Shown here piece after piece: positions 16,800 to 25,176 of a stretch of DNA of 64,000 bases. The stretch comes from Mesobacillus jeotgali (GTDB taxonomy: Bacteria > Bacillota > Bacilli > Bacillales > Cytobacillaceae), in the NCBI RefSeq assembly GCF_900166585.1, contig NZ_FVZC01000008.1, forward strand, positions 620,001 through 684,000, read 5' to 3'. A program made the position numbers and the translations under genes. Under the pieces are notes generated by a model. That model saw nothing but the letters and a program-made list of their open reading frames with translations, ran no database searches and was not told the DNA's origin. Position 1 is the first letter of the stretch. Each line of letters starts with the position of its first letter.

Positions 16800-17951
16800 T
16801 TAAACCACCTCATGTTCATTAGGAAAGATTTCTTCGATTGGGAAGACCTCCGCCATCAGCCGTACCATGCTGCCGCGGGTAATGATTCCCACCAGCTTCT
16901 GTTCATTCGTTACTACTGGAACATAGGGAAGATTATGCTGGCTCATGTATTCGAGTGCGACGGTAAAGGGAATATCAGGCTCTACGGTATAGGTAAATGG
17001 AAGCATCACATCTCCTAATGTTTTCGTTTCGTCCTGGTAGTGGCCAAGAACATTTAGGATTGGAGTATATCCCAGCAGCCGTCTTTTTTGGTCGACAATA
17101 ATAAGGGAATCCACTCTTCTTTGTTCCATTAGCTTTAATGCCGCGGCCAATCCCCGCTCAGGATAGGCAGTTGCCGGATTATCAGTCATTACTTCTTTTA
17201 CTGTGGGGATTTCCTGCTTTTCCCGCAGCCTGTCCTTACCGATGAAGTCTTTAACAAAGTCATTTGCGGGATGTCGTAAAATATAGTCTGGTGATCCAAC
17301 CTGAACGACTTCACCATCCTTCATGAGGACGATATTATCGGCAATCTTGATCGCTTCATCCATATCATGCGTTACAAAAACAATGGTCTTTTTAAGTTCC
17401 TCTTGAACGTTGACTAATTCGTTCTGCAGCTGTTCTCTGCTTATAGGATCGAGAGCGCTAAATGGCTCATCCATTAAAATGATTTCAGGTTCTGCGGCAA
17501 GGGCTCTGATTACTCCTACTCGCTGCTGCTGGCCTCCGCTAAGCTCGCGCGGTTTCCTGTCCCGATATATGCTTGGATCTAAATGAACCATGGAAAGCAG
17601 TTCATTGACTTTTGTCTGGGTTTTTTGTTCATCCCACTTCAAAAGCCTTGGTACCGCGGCAACATTATCCGCAATTGTCATATGCGGAAATAACCCTATG
17701 TTCTGAATGACATATCCGATTTTGCGGCGGAGCTGGACTGGATCAATTTTTGAAATGTCTTCGTTATTGATAAACACATTTCCATTTGAAGGTTTGATCA
17801 AGCGGTTGACCAATTTCATGGTTGTTGATTTTCCACAGCCGCTTGGCCCGATTATGGCGTGGATCTTTCCAGACTCGAGTTCCAGATCTATATTTTTCAA
17901 TGCTTGGAATCCATCATTGTATTTCTTGGATACATTTGCAAACCGTATCAT
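16800..17951 (-). CDS. opuCA: Osmoprotectant ABC transporter ATP-binding protein OpuCA (with CBS domains)
   Basis: The protein has 383 residues. The ATPase domain (1-235) has Walker A GPSGCGKST, signature LSGGQQQRVGV, Walker B EIILMDEPFSALDP and the switch His in FVTHDMDEA. Residues about 255-370 are two CBS repeats (SLIIVDQKRRLLGYTPI, YVPVVTNEQKLVGIITRGS), which in this family sense ionic strength or nucleotides and gate transport. First gene of opuCABCD. No GbsR/OpcR-type regulator gene is adjacent in the window. Confidence 0.93.
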   Translation of the reverse strand: MIRFANVSKKYNDGFQALKNIDLELESGKIHAIIGPSGCGKSTTMKLVNRLIKPSNGNVFINNEDISKIDPVQLRRKIGYVIQNIGLFPHMTIADNVAAVPRLLKWDEQKTQTKVNELLSMVHLDPSIYRDRKPRELSGGQQQRVGVIRALAAEPEIILMDEPFSALDPISREQLQNELVNVQEELKKTIVFVTHDMDEAIKIADNIVLMKDGEVVQVGSPDYILRHPANDFVKDFIGKDRLREKQEIPTVKEVMTDNPATAYPERGLAAALKLMEQRRVDSLIIVDQKRRLLGYTPILNVLGHYQDETKTLGDVMLPFTYTVEPDIPFTVALEYMSQHNLPYVPVVTNEQKLVGIITRGSMVRLMAEVFPIEEIFPNEHEVV

Positions 17952-18264
17952 GTTAGTTCCTCCATCTCAGTCTGATGTACTAGTTCTTAGAAGTTACTTA
18001 GCAACCTAGTTAGCATTTAATACCCCTTTTTAGGGAGGCGAAACAATTTCAGGACTCTTACCGATAATTCCCTGACGTGGGAATCATACTTGAAAAAGTG
18101 AGAAAGGGACCGGGGATAGCAGATTTATAGTAATCAGAAATCACAAAAATTGGCCAACCAATTAGAAGACTATAATATGGCCAAACTGCTAGTTTTAAAA
18201 TATTCGCTTATGGAAACAAATTTGATATGATAATAGTGGATCAAATAAAAGGAGGAATTTTCCT
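17952..18264. other. Divergent promoter region between opuCA and the flavoprotein
   Basis: About 310 bases with no gene. A TATAAT at 18171 has a poorly spaced TTGGCC 15 bases upstream, and TATGATAAT at about 18225 is closer to the flavoprotein start. I could not fix promoters with confidence. Confidence 0.4.
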
Positions 18265-18828
18265 ATGTATGATGTGGCAATTATCGGAGCTGGCCCTGCA
18301 GGCGGAAGCGCAGCCATTTTCGCAGCGAAGGCTGGCAAGAAAACAATCGTATTGGACAACAATAAAAGTGTGACAAAGCGCGCATGGATGGAGAACCATT
18401 ATGGCGCTCCTGAAATCGCTGGTCCTGACTTAGTCGAAACTGGCATCAAGCAGGCCAAGAAATTTGGTGCTGAGTTCGTTGAAACTACTGTAACCTCTGT
18501 GAGCAAAACAGAAAGCGGCCTTAAAATCGTTACTGAAAATGGCGAGTATGAAGCAAAGCATGTGATCATCGCTTCAGGCATGATGACGGATGTAGCTGAA
18601 GCATCAGGTCTTGCCACAAAAGATGGCACAGAGCCAAGAATCAAGACCATTTTCGATGTGGATGCTGCCGGAAAAACAAATGTTGACGGTGTTTGGGCTG
18701 CAGGCACTTGCGCAGGCGTAAGCATGCACACCATCATCACAGCTGGCGACGGCGCGAAGGTTGCGATCAATGTGATCAGTGAACTGAACGGTGAGCGTTA
18801 TGTGGACCACGATGTTCTAAAAGCTTAA
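18265..18828 (+). CDS. Minimal thioredoxin-reductase-like FAD protein (187 aa)
   Basis: It begins with a dinucleotide fold (VAIIGAGPAGGSAAIFAA) and ends with the FAD-contact motif typical of thioredoxin-reductase-like proteins (GVWAAGTCAGVSMHTIITAGDGAKVAINV), including HVIIASGMM in between. At 187 residues it is little more than the FAD domain. The central NADPH-binding domain and the redox CxxC of thioredoxin reductase are absent, and only one Cys is seen near the C-terminal motif. It may act as a flavin-binding partner or use another electron donor. AAAGGAGG precedes ATG 18265, and a terminator follows, so it is a single-gene unit. Confidence 0.82.
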   Translation: MYDVAIIGAGPAGGSAAIFAAKAGKKTIVLDNNKSVTKRAWMENHYGAPEIAGPDLVETGIKQAKKFGAEFVETTVTSVSKTESGLKIVTENGEYEAKHVIIASGMMTDVAEASGLATKDGTEPRIKTIFDVDAAGKTNVDGVWAAGTCAGVSMHTIITAGDGAKVAINVISELNGERYVDHDVLKA

Positions 18829-18833
18829 TGGTT

Positions 18834-18863
18834 AAAAGCCTTGCAGTAATCTGCAAGGCTTTG
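18834..18863. terminator. Terminator after the FAD protein
   Basis: A perfect 12-bp stem AAAGCCTTGCAG/CTGCAAGGCTTT with a TAAT loop. Confidence 0.85.
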
Positions 18864-18898
18864 ATTATATTATAGGTTTTGCCAATCAGGGTTAAAAT

Positions 18899-19165
18899 CT
18901 AGTTGCTATAATTAAACTGTTCCTCAATCTTGCCATCTTCATCATGAATATAAGCCATTGTGCCGGCTTCTTCAGCCATTCGTTTGGCTTCATCTGCAGC
19001 CTCGGATTTTGAGCCTGAAGTAAATTCAGGGTCATCTTGTCCCTCTTTTTTGACTGCCCACCCCTCTTCATCATGGGGTACGGCATGGAATCTTGCTTCA
19101 TCAGTCCCAGCCCGGTCCTTGAAATATTCCTCGCGTTCCATACTATCATTCTTATTTTGAGCCAT
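18899..19165 (-). CDS. DUF2188-type small protein
   Basis: The protein has 88 residues, strongly acidic and polar. The second half fits the DUF2188 pattern: WAVKKEGQDDPEFTSGSKSE, AADEAKRMAEEAG and IHDEDGKIEEQFNY (a beta strand, a helix for residue shuffling, a closing strand). The N-terminal part (MAQNKNDSMEREEYFKDRAG) is charged and perhaps disordered. Function is unknown. AAGGAGG precedes ATG 19165. It lies alone on the minus strand beside a spore gene group. Confidence 0.8.
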   Translation of the reverse strand: MAQNKNDSMEREEYFKDRAGTDEARFHAVPHDEEGWAVKKEGQDDPEFTSGSKSEAADEAKRMAEEAGTMAYIHDEDGKIEEQFNYSN

Positions 19166-19281
19166 CTTAATACCTCCTTGGTTGTATTAGTTTTTACCTG
19201 AGAAAGGTATTAAGACTTTACCCGCAAATAATCCCTAAAAACGCATCGGCACATGATGGATATTTTTGGAGTTAAAAAGGT

Positions 19282-19722
19282 TTATAGTATTCTATCATCC
19301 TGGCTGTCTGCATTTGCAGCAAACTGCCGTGGATAGGTAATCTGTAAAATGCCATCCTGGAAGCTGGATTGAATGAACCTGGCCTCGGTAGGTTCGGGAA
19401 GCGGAATCAAGCGTTCGAATTCACCGTAAAACCTTTCCCTTTTGACCTCCATATCAGGCGGAAATAAAGATCTCACTTTTCCTTTTACCACCAGAGTGTC
19501 TTCCTGCCTTAGTGCAACAGACAGATCGCTTCTGCTTAAGCCTGGAACCTCGATGACCAGGCAGATGGCGGATTCATTTTTATAAATATCGTATAAAGGG
19601 AAATCATCACTTGCATGAACCACTCTCTCCGGGATCCCATGATTGAATAACCCCCGCCAAAAATCATCTTTTGGATATTTATTCGTCAACTCGAGCCACA
19701 TTTTCACTTTCTCCATATCCAT
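19282..19722 (-). CDS. Hsp20/alpha-crystallin-type protein
   Basis: The protein has 146 residues. The core ACD strands are visible: FPLYDIYKNESAICLVIEVPGLSRSDLSVAL, TLVVKGKVRS, ERFYGEFERLIPLPEP and FQDGILQITYPRQ (the GILxIxxP motif). It lacks a long C-terminal IxI tail. Related small heat-shock proteins in Bacillus include coat proteins CotM and CotP. With GerP-like genes next to it, a sporulation role is plausible but inferred. GGGAGGG precedes ATG 19722. Confidence 0.8.
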   Translation of the reverse strand: MDMEKVKMWLELTNKYPKDDFWRGLFNHGIPERVVHASDDFPLYDIYKNESAICLVIEVPGLSRSDLSVALRQEDTLVVKGKVRSLFPPDMEVKRERFYGEFERLIPLPEPTEARFIQSSFQDGILQITYPRQFAANADSQDDRIL

Positions 19723-19746
19723 GTCATGGCCCTCCCATAGAAGTTT

Positions 19747-19989
19747 CTATATTTGATTCGCAATAGGAGCTGAAGGGTTCGCGATTTGATCCTGGTCGCT
19801 GACATCTGGATCCAAAATCCCGGTATTCTGCAAAGAAGATGATGGCGAGAAATCACCTAGAGAAAAATTGACTCCGAAGTTCTTGCTGTTAGACGTGTGG
19901 CTATTATGGACGGTAGGTCCTATATCCAGGTTTCCGTTTTGAGTGATTCCATTGACTTTGATATTGAAAATATTTATTTGGTAAGGCAT
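19747..19989 (-). CDS. GerPA/GerPF-type spore germination protein
   Basis: The protein has 80 residues from ATG 19989, supported by AAGGAGG. It starts MPYQINIFNIKVNGITQNGN and has the family motif DIGPTVHNSHTSNSKNFG, close to the DIGPxxxNSHTANSK core of the GerP proteins. They help nutrients pass the spore coat. It lies just upstream of the Hsp20 gene and downstream of a paralog, likely one late-sporulation transcript. Confidence 0.85.
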   Translation of the reverse strand: MPYQINIFNIKVNGITQNGNLDIGPTVHNSHTSNSKNFGVNFSLGDFSPSSSLQNTGILDPDVSDQDQIANPSAPIANQI

Positions 19990-20092
19990 CGAAAACCTCC
20001 TTGTTTTACTCATGACAGCTGTTTGTCTTCTTGCTGCTCCAGGTTAATTTAATCAAGAGGCGGCAATGAACCCCTCATTTAGACCAGGGAGA

Positions 20093-20362
20093 CTATATGA
20101 TGGGTTCATCGACCGGGACCAGAGGGACTCCCTGGAAGGTTGAATCCGCAGTGGCAATCGCTGCTTGATCATTTACATCCGGATCAATATAGACATTATC
20201 CAGTAATGCTTCAGTTGGTGATGCATCTCCAAAAGAAGAATTTATTCCTTGTGACTTATCGTTAGCAGTATGGCTGTTATGGATGGCTGATCCAATGGTG
20301 ATGGAGCCATTTCCCGATACGCTGTTCACTTTGAAATAAAAGAGATTGATCGTGACTGGCAT
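20093..20362 (-). CDS. GerPA/GerPF-type spore germination protein (paralog)
   Basis: The protein has 89 residues, starting MPVTINLFYFKVNSVSGNGS, then TIGSAIHNSHTANDKSQG and the tail DPDVNDQAAIA. These align with the protein at 19747-19989 (DPDVSDQDQIA), so the two are paralogs in tandem. The complete gerPABCDEF operon is not present here. Confidence 0.85.
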   Translation of the reverse strand: MPVTINLFYFKVNSVSGNGSITIGSAIHNSHTANDKSQGINSSFGDASPTEALLDNVYIDPDVNDQAAIATADSTFQGVPLVPVDEPII

Positions 20363-20608
20363 AGCATTTCATCCTTATTTCGTCTTTGAGGTACTATATG
20401 CAGTCCTCTGCCCAAATGTTCTTTTGCATTAAAAGAGGGGGATTATCCGGGAAACTGGATAAATACCTAAATAATCCATTCTTCAGATGGATAAACACCC
20501 AGGAAATTTCTTTGTTTTTGCATAATCTTTAGTAACCTTTTGTAAAAAGGAACATTTCTTGCTGTTTAAACTGTAAGAAGACTACAAAAAATAGAGGAGG
20601 AAAATGCA

Positions 20609-20890
20609 ATGACTGTTTCAAATCAGTATTCACATGCAATCAACCAGGTGCCATTTGATCAAAATGATATGAGGTTTGGAAGGCCGTTTGGCTTCGGAAG
20701 GCCGTTTTTTGGCCGGCCATTTTTCGGAAGACCCTTCTGGGGGAGGCCATTCTTCGGAGGGCCATTTTTAGGCGGGCTAGCCGCAGGATTGCTGGGTGCG
20801 GCATTGTTCAGTCCGTTTTATGGATATGGATTCGGCTATCCATATTATGCCCCGTACCCATACTATGCTCCATACCCTTATTATTGGTGA
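20609..20890 (+). CDS. Repeat-rich Gly/Phe/Arg/Tyr small protein
   Basis: The protein has 93 residues. The middle is a run of FGRPFF/FGRPFW units (residues 22-52), then a Gly/Ala hydrophobic patch LGGLAAGLLGAAL, then YPYYAPYPYYAP repeats to the end. The composition is like spore-coat or surface proteins, and it resembles the protein at 2660-3073 in its GGLAGGLLG patch. AGAGGAGG precedes ATG 20609. It lies just before cwlJ. The function is not known. Confidence 0.75.
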   Translation: MTVSNQYSHAINQVPFDQNDMRFGRPFGFGRPFFGRPFFGRPFWGRPFFGGPFLGGLAAGLLGAALFSPFYGYGFGYPYYAPYPYYAPYPYYW

Positions 20891-20993
20891 AAAATAAGCC
20901 CCTTCCTGGTTTTCTGGGACTAAAAATAATATTATGTGATGGCACAAGCTGTTTGGAAATAAAATGTAATATTAACTAGCGGAGGTTTAAACC

Positions 20994-21422
20994 ATGGCAG
21001 TAGTAAAGCATACAGAGGCAGATATAGACCTGCTGGCGAGACTCCTCAGGGCGGAGGGTGAGGGGGAAGGCCAGCAGGGAATGCTGATGATAGGAAATGT
21101 GGGAATCAACCGAATCAGGGGGAATTGTTCTGACTTTAAAGGATTAAGGACGATTCCTCAGATGGTCTACCAGGAACATGCATTTGAGGCTACCCAGAAG
21201 GGCTATTTTTACCAGAGGGCCAGGGAATCGGAAAAGAGGCTTGCAAGGCGTGCAGTAAAAGGCGAACGGATATGGCCGTCCAAATTCGCTCTCTGGTATT
21301 TCAGGCCGCCGGGAGATTGCCCGCCCACCTGGTACAATCAGCCGCATGCGGGGCGTTTTAAGCTGCATTGTTTCTATGAACCTACTGGCGAAGAATGCGA
21401 AAATATTTATAATACCTTTTAA
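20994..21422 (+). CDS. cwlJ: Spore cortex-lytic enzyme CwlJ
   Basis: The protein has 142 residues, the same length as B. subtilis CwlJ and close to it along its whole length: DLLARLLRAEGEGEGQQGM, GNVGINRIRGNCSDFKGLRT, ERIWPSKFALWYFRPPGDCP and the C-terminal CENIYNTF. It has the SleB-type hydrolase fold with catalytic Glu in the LRAEGEGEG segment and no signal peptide, as expected of a coat-located enzyme made in the mother cell. It degrades cortex peptidoglycan during germination, notably with Ca-DPA. GerQ, its usual partner, is not adjacent. GCGGAGG precedes ATG 20994. Confidence 0.95.
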   Translation: MAVVKHTEADIDLLARLLRAEGEGEGQQGMLMIGNVGINRIRGNCSDFKGLRTIPQMVYQEHAFEATQKGYFYQRARESEKRLARRAVKGERIWPSKFALWYFRPPGDCPPTWYNQPHAGRFKLHCFYEPTGEECENIYNTF

Positions 21423-21427
21423 TGGGC

Positions 21428-21455
21428 TGGCGATAATATTCGCCATCTTTTTTTT
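21428..21455 (+). terminator. Terminator after cwlJ
   Basis: The stem TGGCGA/TCGCCA is followed by eight T. Confidence 0.85.
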
Positions 21456-21505
21456 GCTATCTTGACTTCAAAACCAATAAGGAGTAAAGTTTAAAAAGGT
21501 TAATA

Positions 21506-21528
21506 GTTAAACAGTTTAACAGTTAAAC
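21506..21528. promoter_or_regulatory. Candidate MarR operator
   Basis: GTTAAAC-A-GTTTAAC is a 7-bp perfect inverted repeat with one spacer base, followed after one base by a third GTTAAAC. It lies 37 bases before the MarR start, where an autoregulatory site is expected. Confidence 0.6.
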
Positions 21529-21564
21529 GATAGAATTAAATAAAGGCGAGGTGAATACATAAAT

Positions 21565-22026
21565 ATGAGTGATAAATTAATAAAGGATTTGGTTGATCAC
21601 TATATCGATGTTTCCTTTTCGGTCAATAAGGTTGCAGAGGGGATGATCAAGGAAGAAATTGGGTCTGACCTGACGAATGATCAGCATTATACATTGCGTT
21701 ATATCAACAAGGTAGGCTCTTGTACATCATCCGAGCTGGCTGAGGTTTTTGATGTCAAAAAAAGTGCCATAACAGCCATTATTACAAGGTTATGGGAAAA
21801 GGGGCTCATCCAGAGAACAAGGGATGAACATGACCGTCGTCTGGTCTATCTGGCTTTGACGGATAAAGGAAATGAACTATTCCAGAGGACAGAGGAGCGG
21901 ATTCATGCACTGGTAGAATCGATTATAACAAGATTCGATCAGGATGATATCATCCAGTTCTTAAAGGTATACGACAAGTTGAATGAAATTTTAACAGAAA
22001 GAAAGAGTAGGGTGGAATCATCATGA
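21565..22026 (+). CDS. MarR-family transcriptional regulator (YdgG-like)
   Basis: The protein has 153 residues with a winged-helix core: LTNDQHYTLRYINKVGSCTSSELAEVFDVKKSAITAIITRLWEKGLI, with the wing RTRDEHDRRLVYLALTDKGNE (the DxR signature of MarR). It overlaps the MMPL transporter gene by ATGA (22023-22026), so it very likely controls that transporter and itself. B. subtilis ydgG-ydgH has the same pairing. GAGGTG precedes the start. Confidence 0.9.
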   Translation: MSDKLIKDLVDHYIDVSFSVNKVAEGMIKEEIGSDLTNDQHYTLRYINKVGSCTSSELAEVFDVKKSAITAIITRLWEKGLIQRTRDEHDRRLVYLALTDKGNELFQRTEERIHALVESIITRFDQDDIIQFLKVYDKLNEILTERKSRVESS

Positions 22027-25000
22027 AATTCATTATAAAGCAAAAATGGTTTGTCATTATTGCATGGATACTTGTAGCTGCAGGCTTGTTCATGGCTGCA
22101 CCAAATATGGCAGAACTTGTGAGGGAAAAGGGACAAATTACTGTGCCTGACGAATACTCCTCGACGCTGGCCGGCAAAATTATGGATGAAGTCAGGGAGC
22201 AGGAAGGAGGAGGCGATGAAACCCAGGTCGCACTCGTCTTCCATAGCGAAAAAAAGTTGACGGAAGAAGAAATCAAGGAAGCGGAAACAGCAATCCGTAA
22301 GCTTGAAGATAATAGGGAGAAAATCGGGATTACCGATATCCTGACACACTTCAATGAGGAGAGCCTTAAGGAACAGCTTGTTTCAGATGATGGTAAGTCA
22401 ATCCTGACATCTGTGACAGTCAGCTGGAACGATCGTGAACCAAGTGAAATAAGGCAACTGCTTTATGAAACCATTGAAGACGTAAAAGTAGACCACTATT
22501 ACACGAGCCAGTGGCTGATCAATGAGGATCTGATGACCAGCTCAGAAGAAGGCTTGAAAAAAACAGAGGGAATCACGGTTGTTTTTATTCTTGTTGTTCT
22601 CCTTCTAGTGTTCAGGTCGGTCATCGCTCCGGTCATTCCGCTGCTGACAGTCGGTATGGCATACCTTGTGTCACAGTCGATCGTAGCAGTGCTCGTTGAT
22701 CAATTCAATTTCCCGCTTTCAAACTATACGCAGATTTTCCTTGTTGCCGTATTGTTCGGAATCGGAACGGATTACTGTATTTTACTGCTCAGCCGCTTTA
22801 AGGAAGAGCTGGCACATCATGAAACTGTTGGGGCGGCAATTGTCGCGACTTATAAAAATGCAGGGCGCACCGTATTTTTCAGCGGTGTAGCCGTTATGAT
22901 CGGCTTCGCCGCAATTGGATTCTCACAATTCATTTTATACCAGTCCGCTGCTGCCGTAGCGATTGGTGTAGCCATGCTTTTGCTGGGATTATTTACTATT
23001 GTCCCGTTCTTCATGGCGGTATTAGGACAAAAGATTTTCTGGCCTTCAAAGCAAAGCGCGGAGCATGGTGAAAGCAAGTTATGGGGAACAGTCGGAAGAT
23101 TCTCACTGGCACGACCATTCCTGAGCCTGCTGATTGTCGCTGCAGTTTGCGTACCGTTCCTGATTGCTTACGACGGAGACCTTAGCTATAACTCGCTGGA
23201 TGAAATCAGCGGAGATGTAAACTCCATTAGGGCCTTCAACGCTATTGCCGACAGCTTCGGCCCAGGCGAATCCATGCCGACTCAGGTCATTTTGAAAAAT
23301 GACGAGAGAATGGACTCAGCAGAATACATTGAATTAGCTGAAAAAATCAGCACCGAGCTTGAAAAAGTAGACCTGGTTGACACGGTCCGATCAGTCACCA
23401 GGCCAACAGGAGAGCCAATTGAAGACTTCTTCGTTTCCAAACAGGCCGAAACACTAGGTTCAGGACTTGGAGAAGGAAAAGAAGGGCTAGATAAAATCAG
23501 CGAAGGACTTAACGAGGCTGAAACTGAATTGTCAAAGTCCGCTCCAGAATTGGAGGGAGCAGCTGACGGCATCAATGAGCTTATTAATGGAACAACCGCA
23601 ATCAAGTCCGGCCTTGGGGAAATCCAGACGAACCTTGCAAAAATCGAGGACGGCATCCGCCAGGGCTCTGCGGGCTCCGATCAGATTCAGGCGGGGCTGG
23701 CAGAAGCGAAGACTGGAGCTGAGGAGTTGCTCGCCGGGTATAAACAGCTGCAATCCAAGTATGTGGAGATGCAGGCAGGCCTGGCGCAGCTTGAGGCTGG
23801 TTATAAAGAGGCTGGTAATGGCTTATCAGGGTTATCAGCTGGAATATCACAGGCACAACTATCATTATTTAACCACTTAGAAAACAGCTACGATGTAGAA
23901 AGTGATGGAAAGTATCAGGAGCTAAAATTAACCCTTGCAAAATATCAGGAGGGGCTAGCTCAAACATCCACTGGAATAAACCAATTAAACCAGAAGCTTC
24001 CGTTGATTACCGGCGGCATGGCCCAGGCAAACGAAGCCTTTGCAGGAGCACTGGCCCAGCAGGCTAAGTTCAGCCCAGGGCTCGAACAGCTCATCAACGG
24101 AATCGAGAAACAGCAGGCAGGGCTTAATCAGCTTGCTGACGGCCAGGGGCAAATTGTTGATAATTTCCCTAAGCTGACAAATGGATTAACAGGAATCAAC
24201 GCAGGCCAGCAGCAGCTTTTGGCTGGCTTTGGCGGACTGGGGACACAGCTGAACCAGCTCACAGACGGACTCAGCCAGAGCACCGATGGTTTGAATCAGG
24301 TGTCTGAAGGCCTTGGCTCGGCTCAGGAATATCTCGATGGCCTGGCAAGCTCAGATTCCAATGGTTTCTACCTGCCGGAGGATGTACTGGAAAGCGAGGA
24401 CTTCGCACAGGTATTTGATGTCTATTTTTCAGAAGACCGCAAAGTCATGACGATGGATGTCATTTTTGAAGCAAATCCTTACTCTAACAAGGCGATGGCA
24501 CAGATTCCAGAACTCAAAGATGCAGTGGATCGCGCTACGAAAGGAACAAAGCTGGAAAACGCCGATGTAGCCATTGGCGGGATCACGAGCACGAATGCCG
24601 ACCTTGACACGATGTCCGGCCAGGATTATTCCCGTACTGTGATTCTGATGCTGCTGGGGATTGGCATCATCCTTGTATTCTTGTTCCGTTCGATAATCAT
24701 GCCAATCTACATTATTGGTTCATTAATTCTAACGTACTATACTTCAATGGCGGTCAACGAAGTCATCTTTGTTGATATCCTTGGATACACAGGCATCAGC
24801 TGGGCGGTTCCATTCTTCGCCTTTGTCATCCTGGTTGCCCTTGGTGTCGACTACAGTATCTTCCTGATGGACCGTTTCAATGAATATAAGGACCTGTCAA
24901 TCTCGGAAGCCATGCTGCTTTCGATGAAAAAGATGGGGACGGTCATTATCTCGGCTGCCGTCATTCTTGGCGGAACTTTTGCTGCGATGATGCCTTCCGG

Positions 25001-25139
25001 AATGATGTCATTGCTGCAGATTGCATCGATTCTCCTCGTAGGATTGTTCCTGTACGCATTCATCATGCTGCCGCTGTTCATCCCGGTATTGGTGAAGAAC
25101 TTTGGTGAAGCAAACTGGTGGCCGTTTAAAAGAGTATAA
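22023..25139 (+). CDS. MMPL-family transporter (YdgH-like)
   Basis: The protein has 1038 residues, an RND-superfamily exporter with 12 membrane segments. Helix 1 (11-30) is followed by an extracellular domain, then a bundle at 180-370 with GIGTDYCILLLSRFKEEL (the GxxxDY proton-relay motif). A second bundle at about 855-1030 has ALGVDYSIFLMDRFNEY. Between them (about 480-800) lies a long extracellular coiled coil of repeated G-L-x-x-L-x-x-G units (IQAGLAEAKTG, GINQLNQKL, QLTDGLSQSTDG), typical of the longer Firmicutes members. The cargo is probably lipid or drug. Co-regulated with the overlapping MarR gene. Confidence 0.93.
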   Translation: MKFIIKQKWFVIIAWILVAAGLFMAAPNMAELVREKGQITVPDEYSSTLAGKIMDEVREQEGGGDETQVALVFHSEKKLTEEEIKEAETAIRKLEDNREKIGITDILTHFNEESLKEQLVSDDGKSILTSVTVSWNDREPSEIRQLLYETIEDVKVDHYYTSQWLINEDLMTSSEEGLKKTEGITVVFILVVLLLVFRSVIAPVIPLLTVGMAYLVSQSIVAVLVDQFNFPLSNYTQIFLVAVLFGIGTDYCILLLSRFKEELAHHETVGAAIVATYKNAGRTVFFSGVAVMIGFAAIGFSQFILYQSAAAVAIGVAMLLLGLFTIVPFFMAVLGQKIFWPSKQSAEHGESKLWGTVGRFSLARPFLSLLIVAAVCVPFLIAYDGDLSYNSLDEISGDVNSIRAFNAIADSFGPGESMPTQVILKNDERMDSAEYIELAEKISTELEKVDLVDTVRSVTRPTGEPIEDFFVSKQAETLGSGLGEGKEGLDKISEGLNEAETELSKSAPELEGAADGINELINGTTAIKSGLGEIQTNLAKIEDGIRQGSAGSDQIQAGLAEAKTGAEELLAGYKQLQSKYVEMQAGLAQLEAGYKEAGNGLSGLSAGISQAQLSLFNHLENSYDVESDGKYQELKLTLAKYQEGLAQTSTGINQLNQKLPLITGGMAQANEAFAGALAQQAKFSPGLEQLINGIEKQQAGLNQLADGQGQIVDNFPKLTNGLTGINAGQQQLLAGFGGLGTQLNQLTDGLSQSTDGLNQVSEGLGSAQEYLDGLASSDSNGFYLPEDVLESEDFAQVFDVYFSEDRKVMTMDVIFEANPYSNKAMAQIPELKDAVDRATKGTKLENADVAIGGITSTNADLDTMSGQDYSRTVILMLLGIGIILVFLFRSIIMPIYIIGSLILTYYTSMAVNEVIFVDILGYTGISWAVPFFAFVILVALGVDYSIFLMDRFNEYKDLSISEAMLLSMKKMGTVIISAAVILGGTFAAMMPSGMMSLLQIASILLVGLFLYAFIMLPLFIPVLVKNFGEANWWPFKRV

Positions 25140-25144
25140 TTAAT

Positions 25145-25176
25145 AAGAGGCAGCCATTTGGCTGCCTCTTTTTTTA
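25145..25176. terminator. Bidirectional terminator after the MMPL gene
   Basis: The stem AAGAGGCAGCCA/TGGCTGCCTCTT is followed by a T run; the convergent DsbA-like gene ends inside it. Confidence 0.88.
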
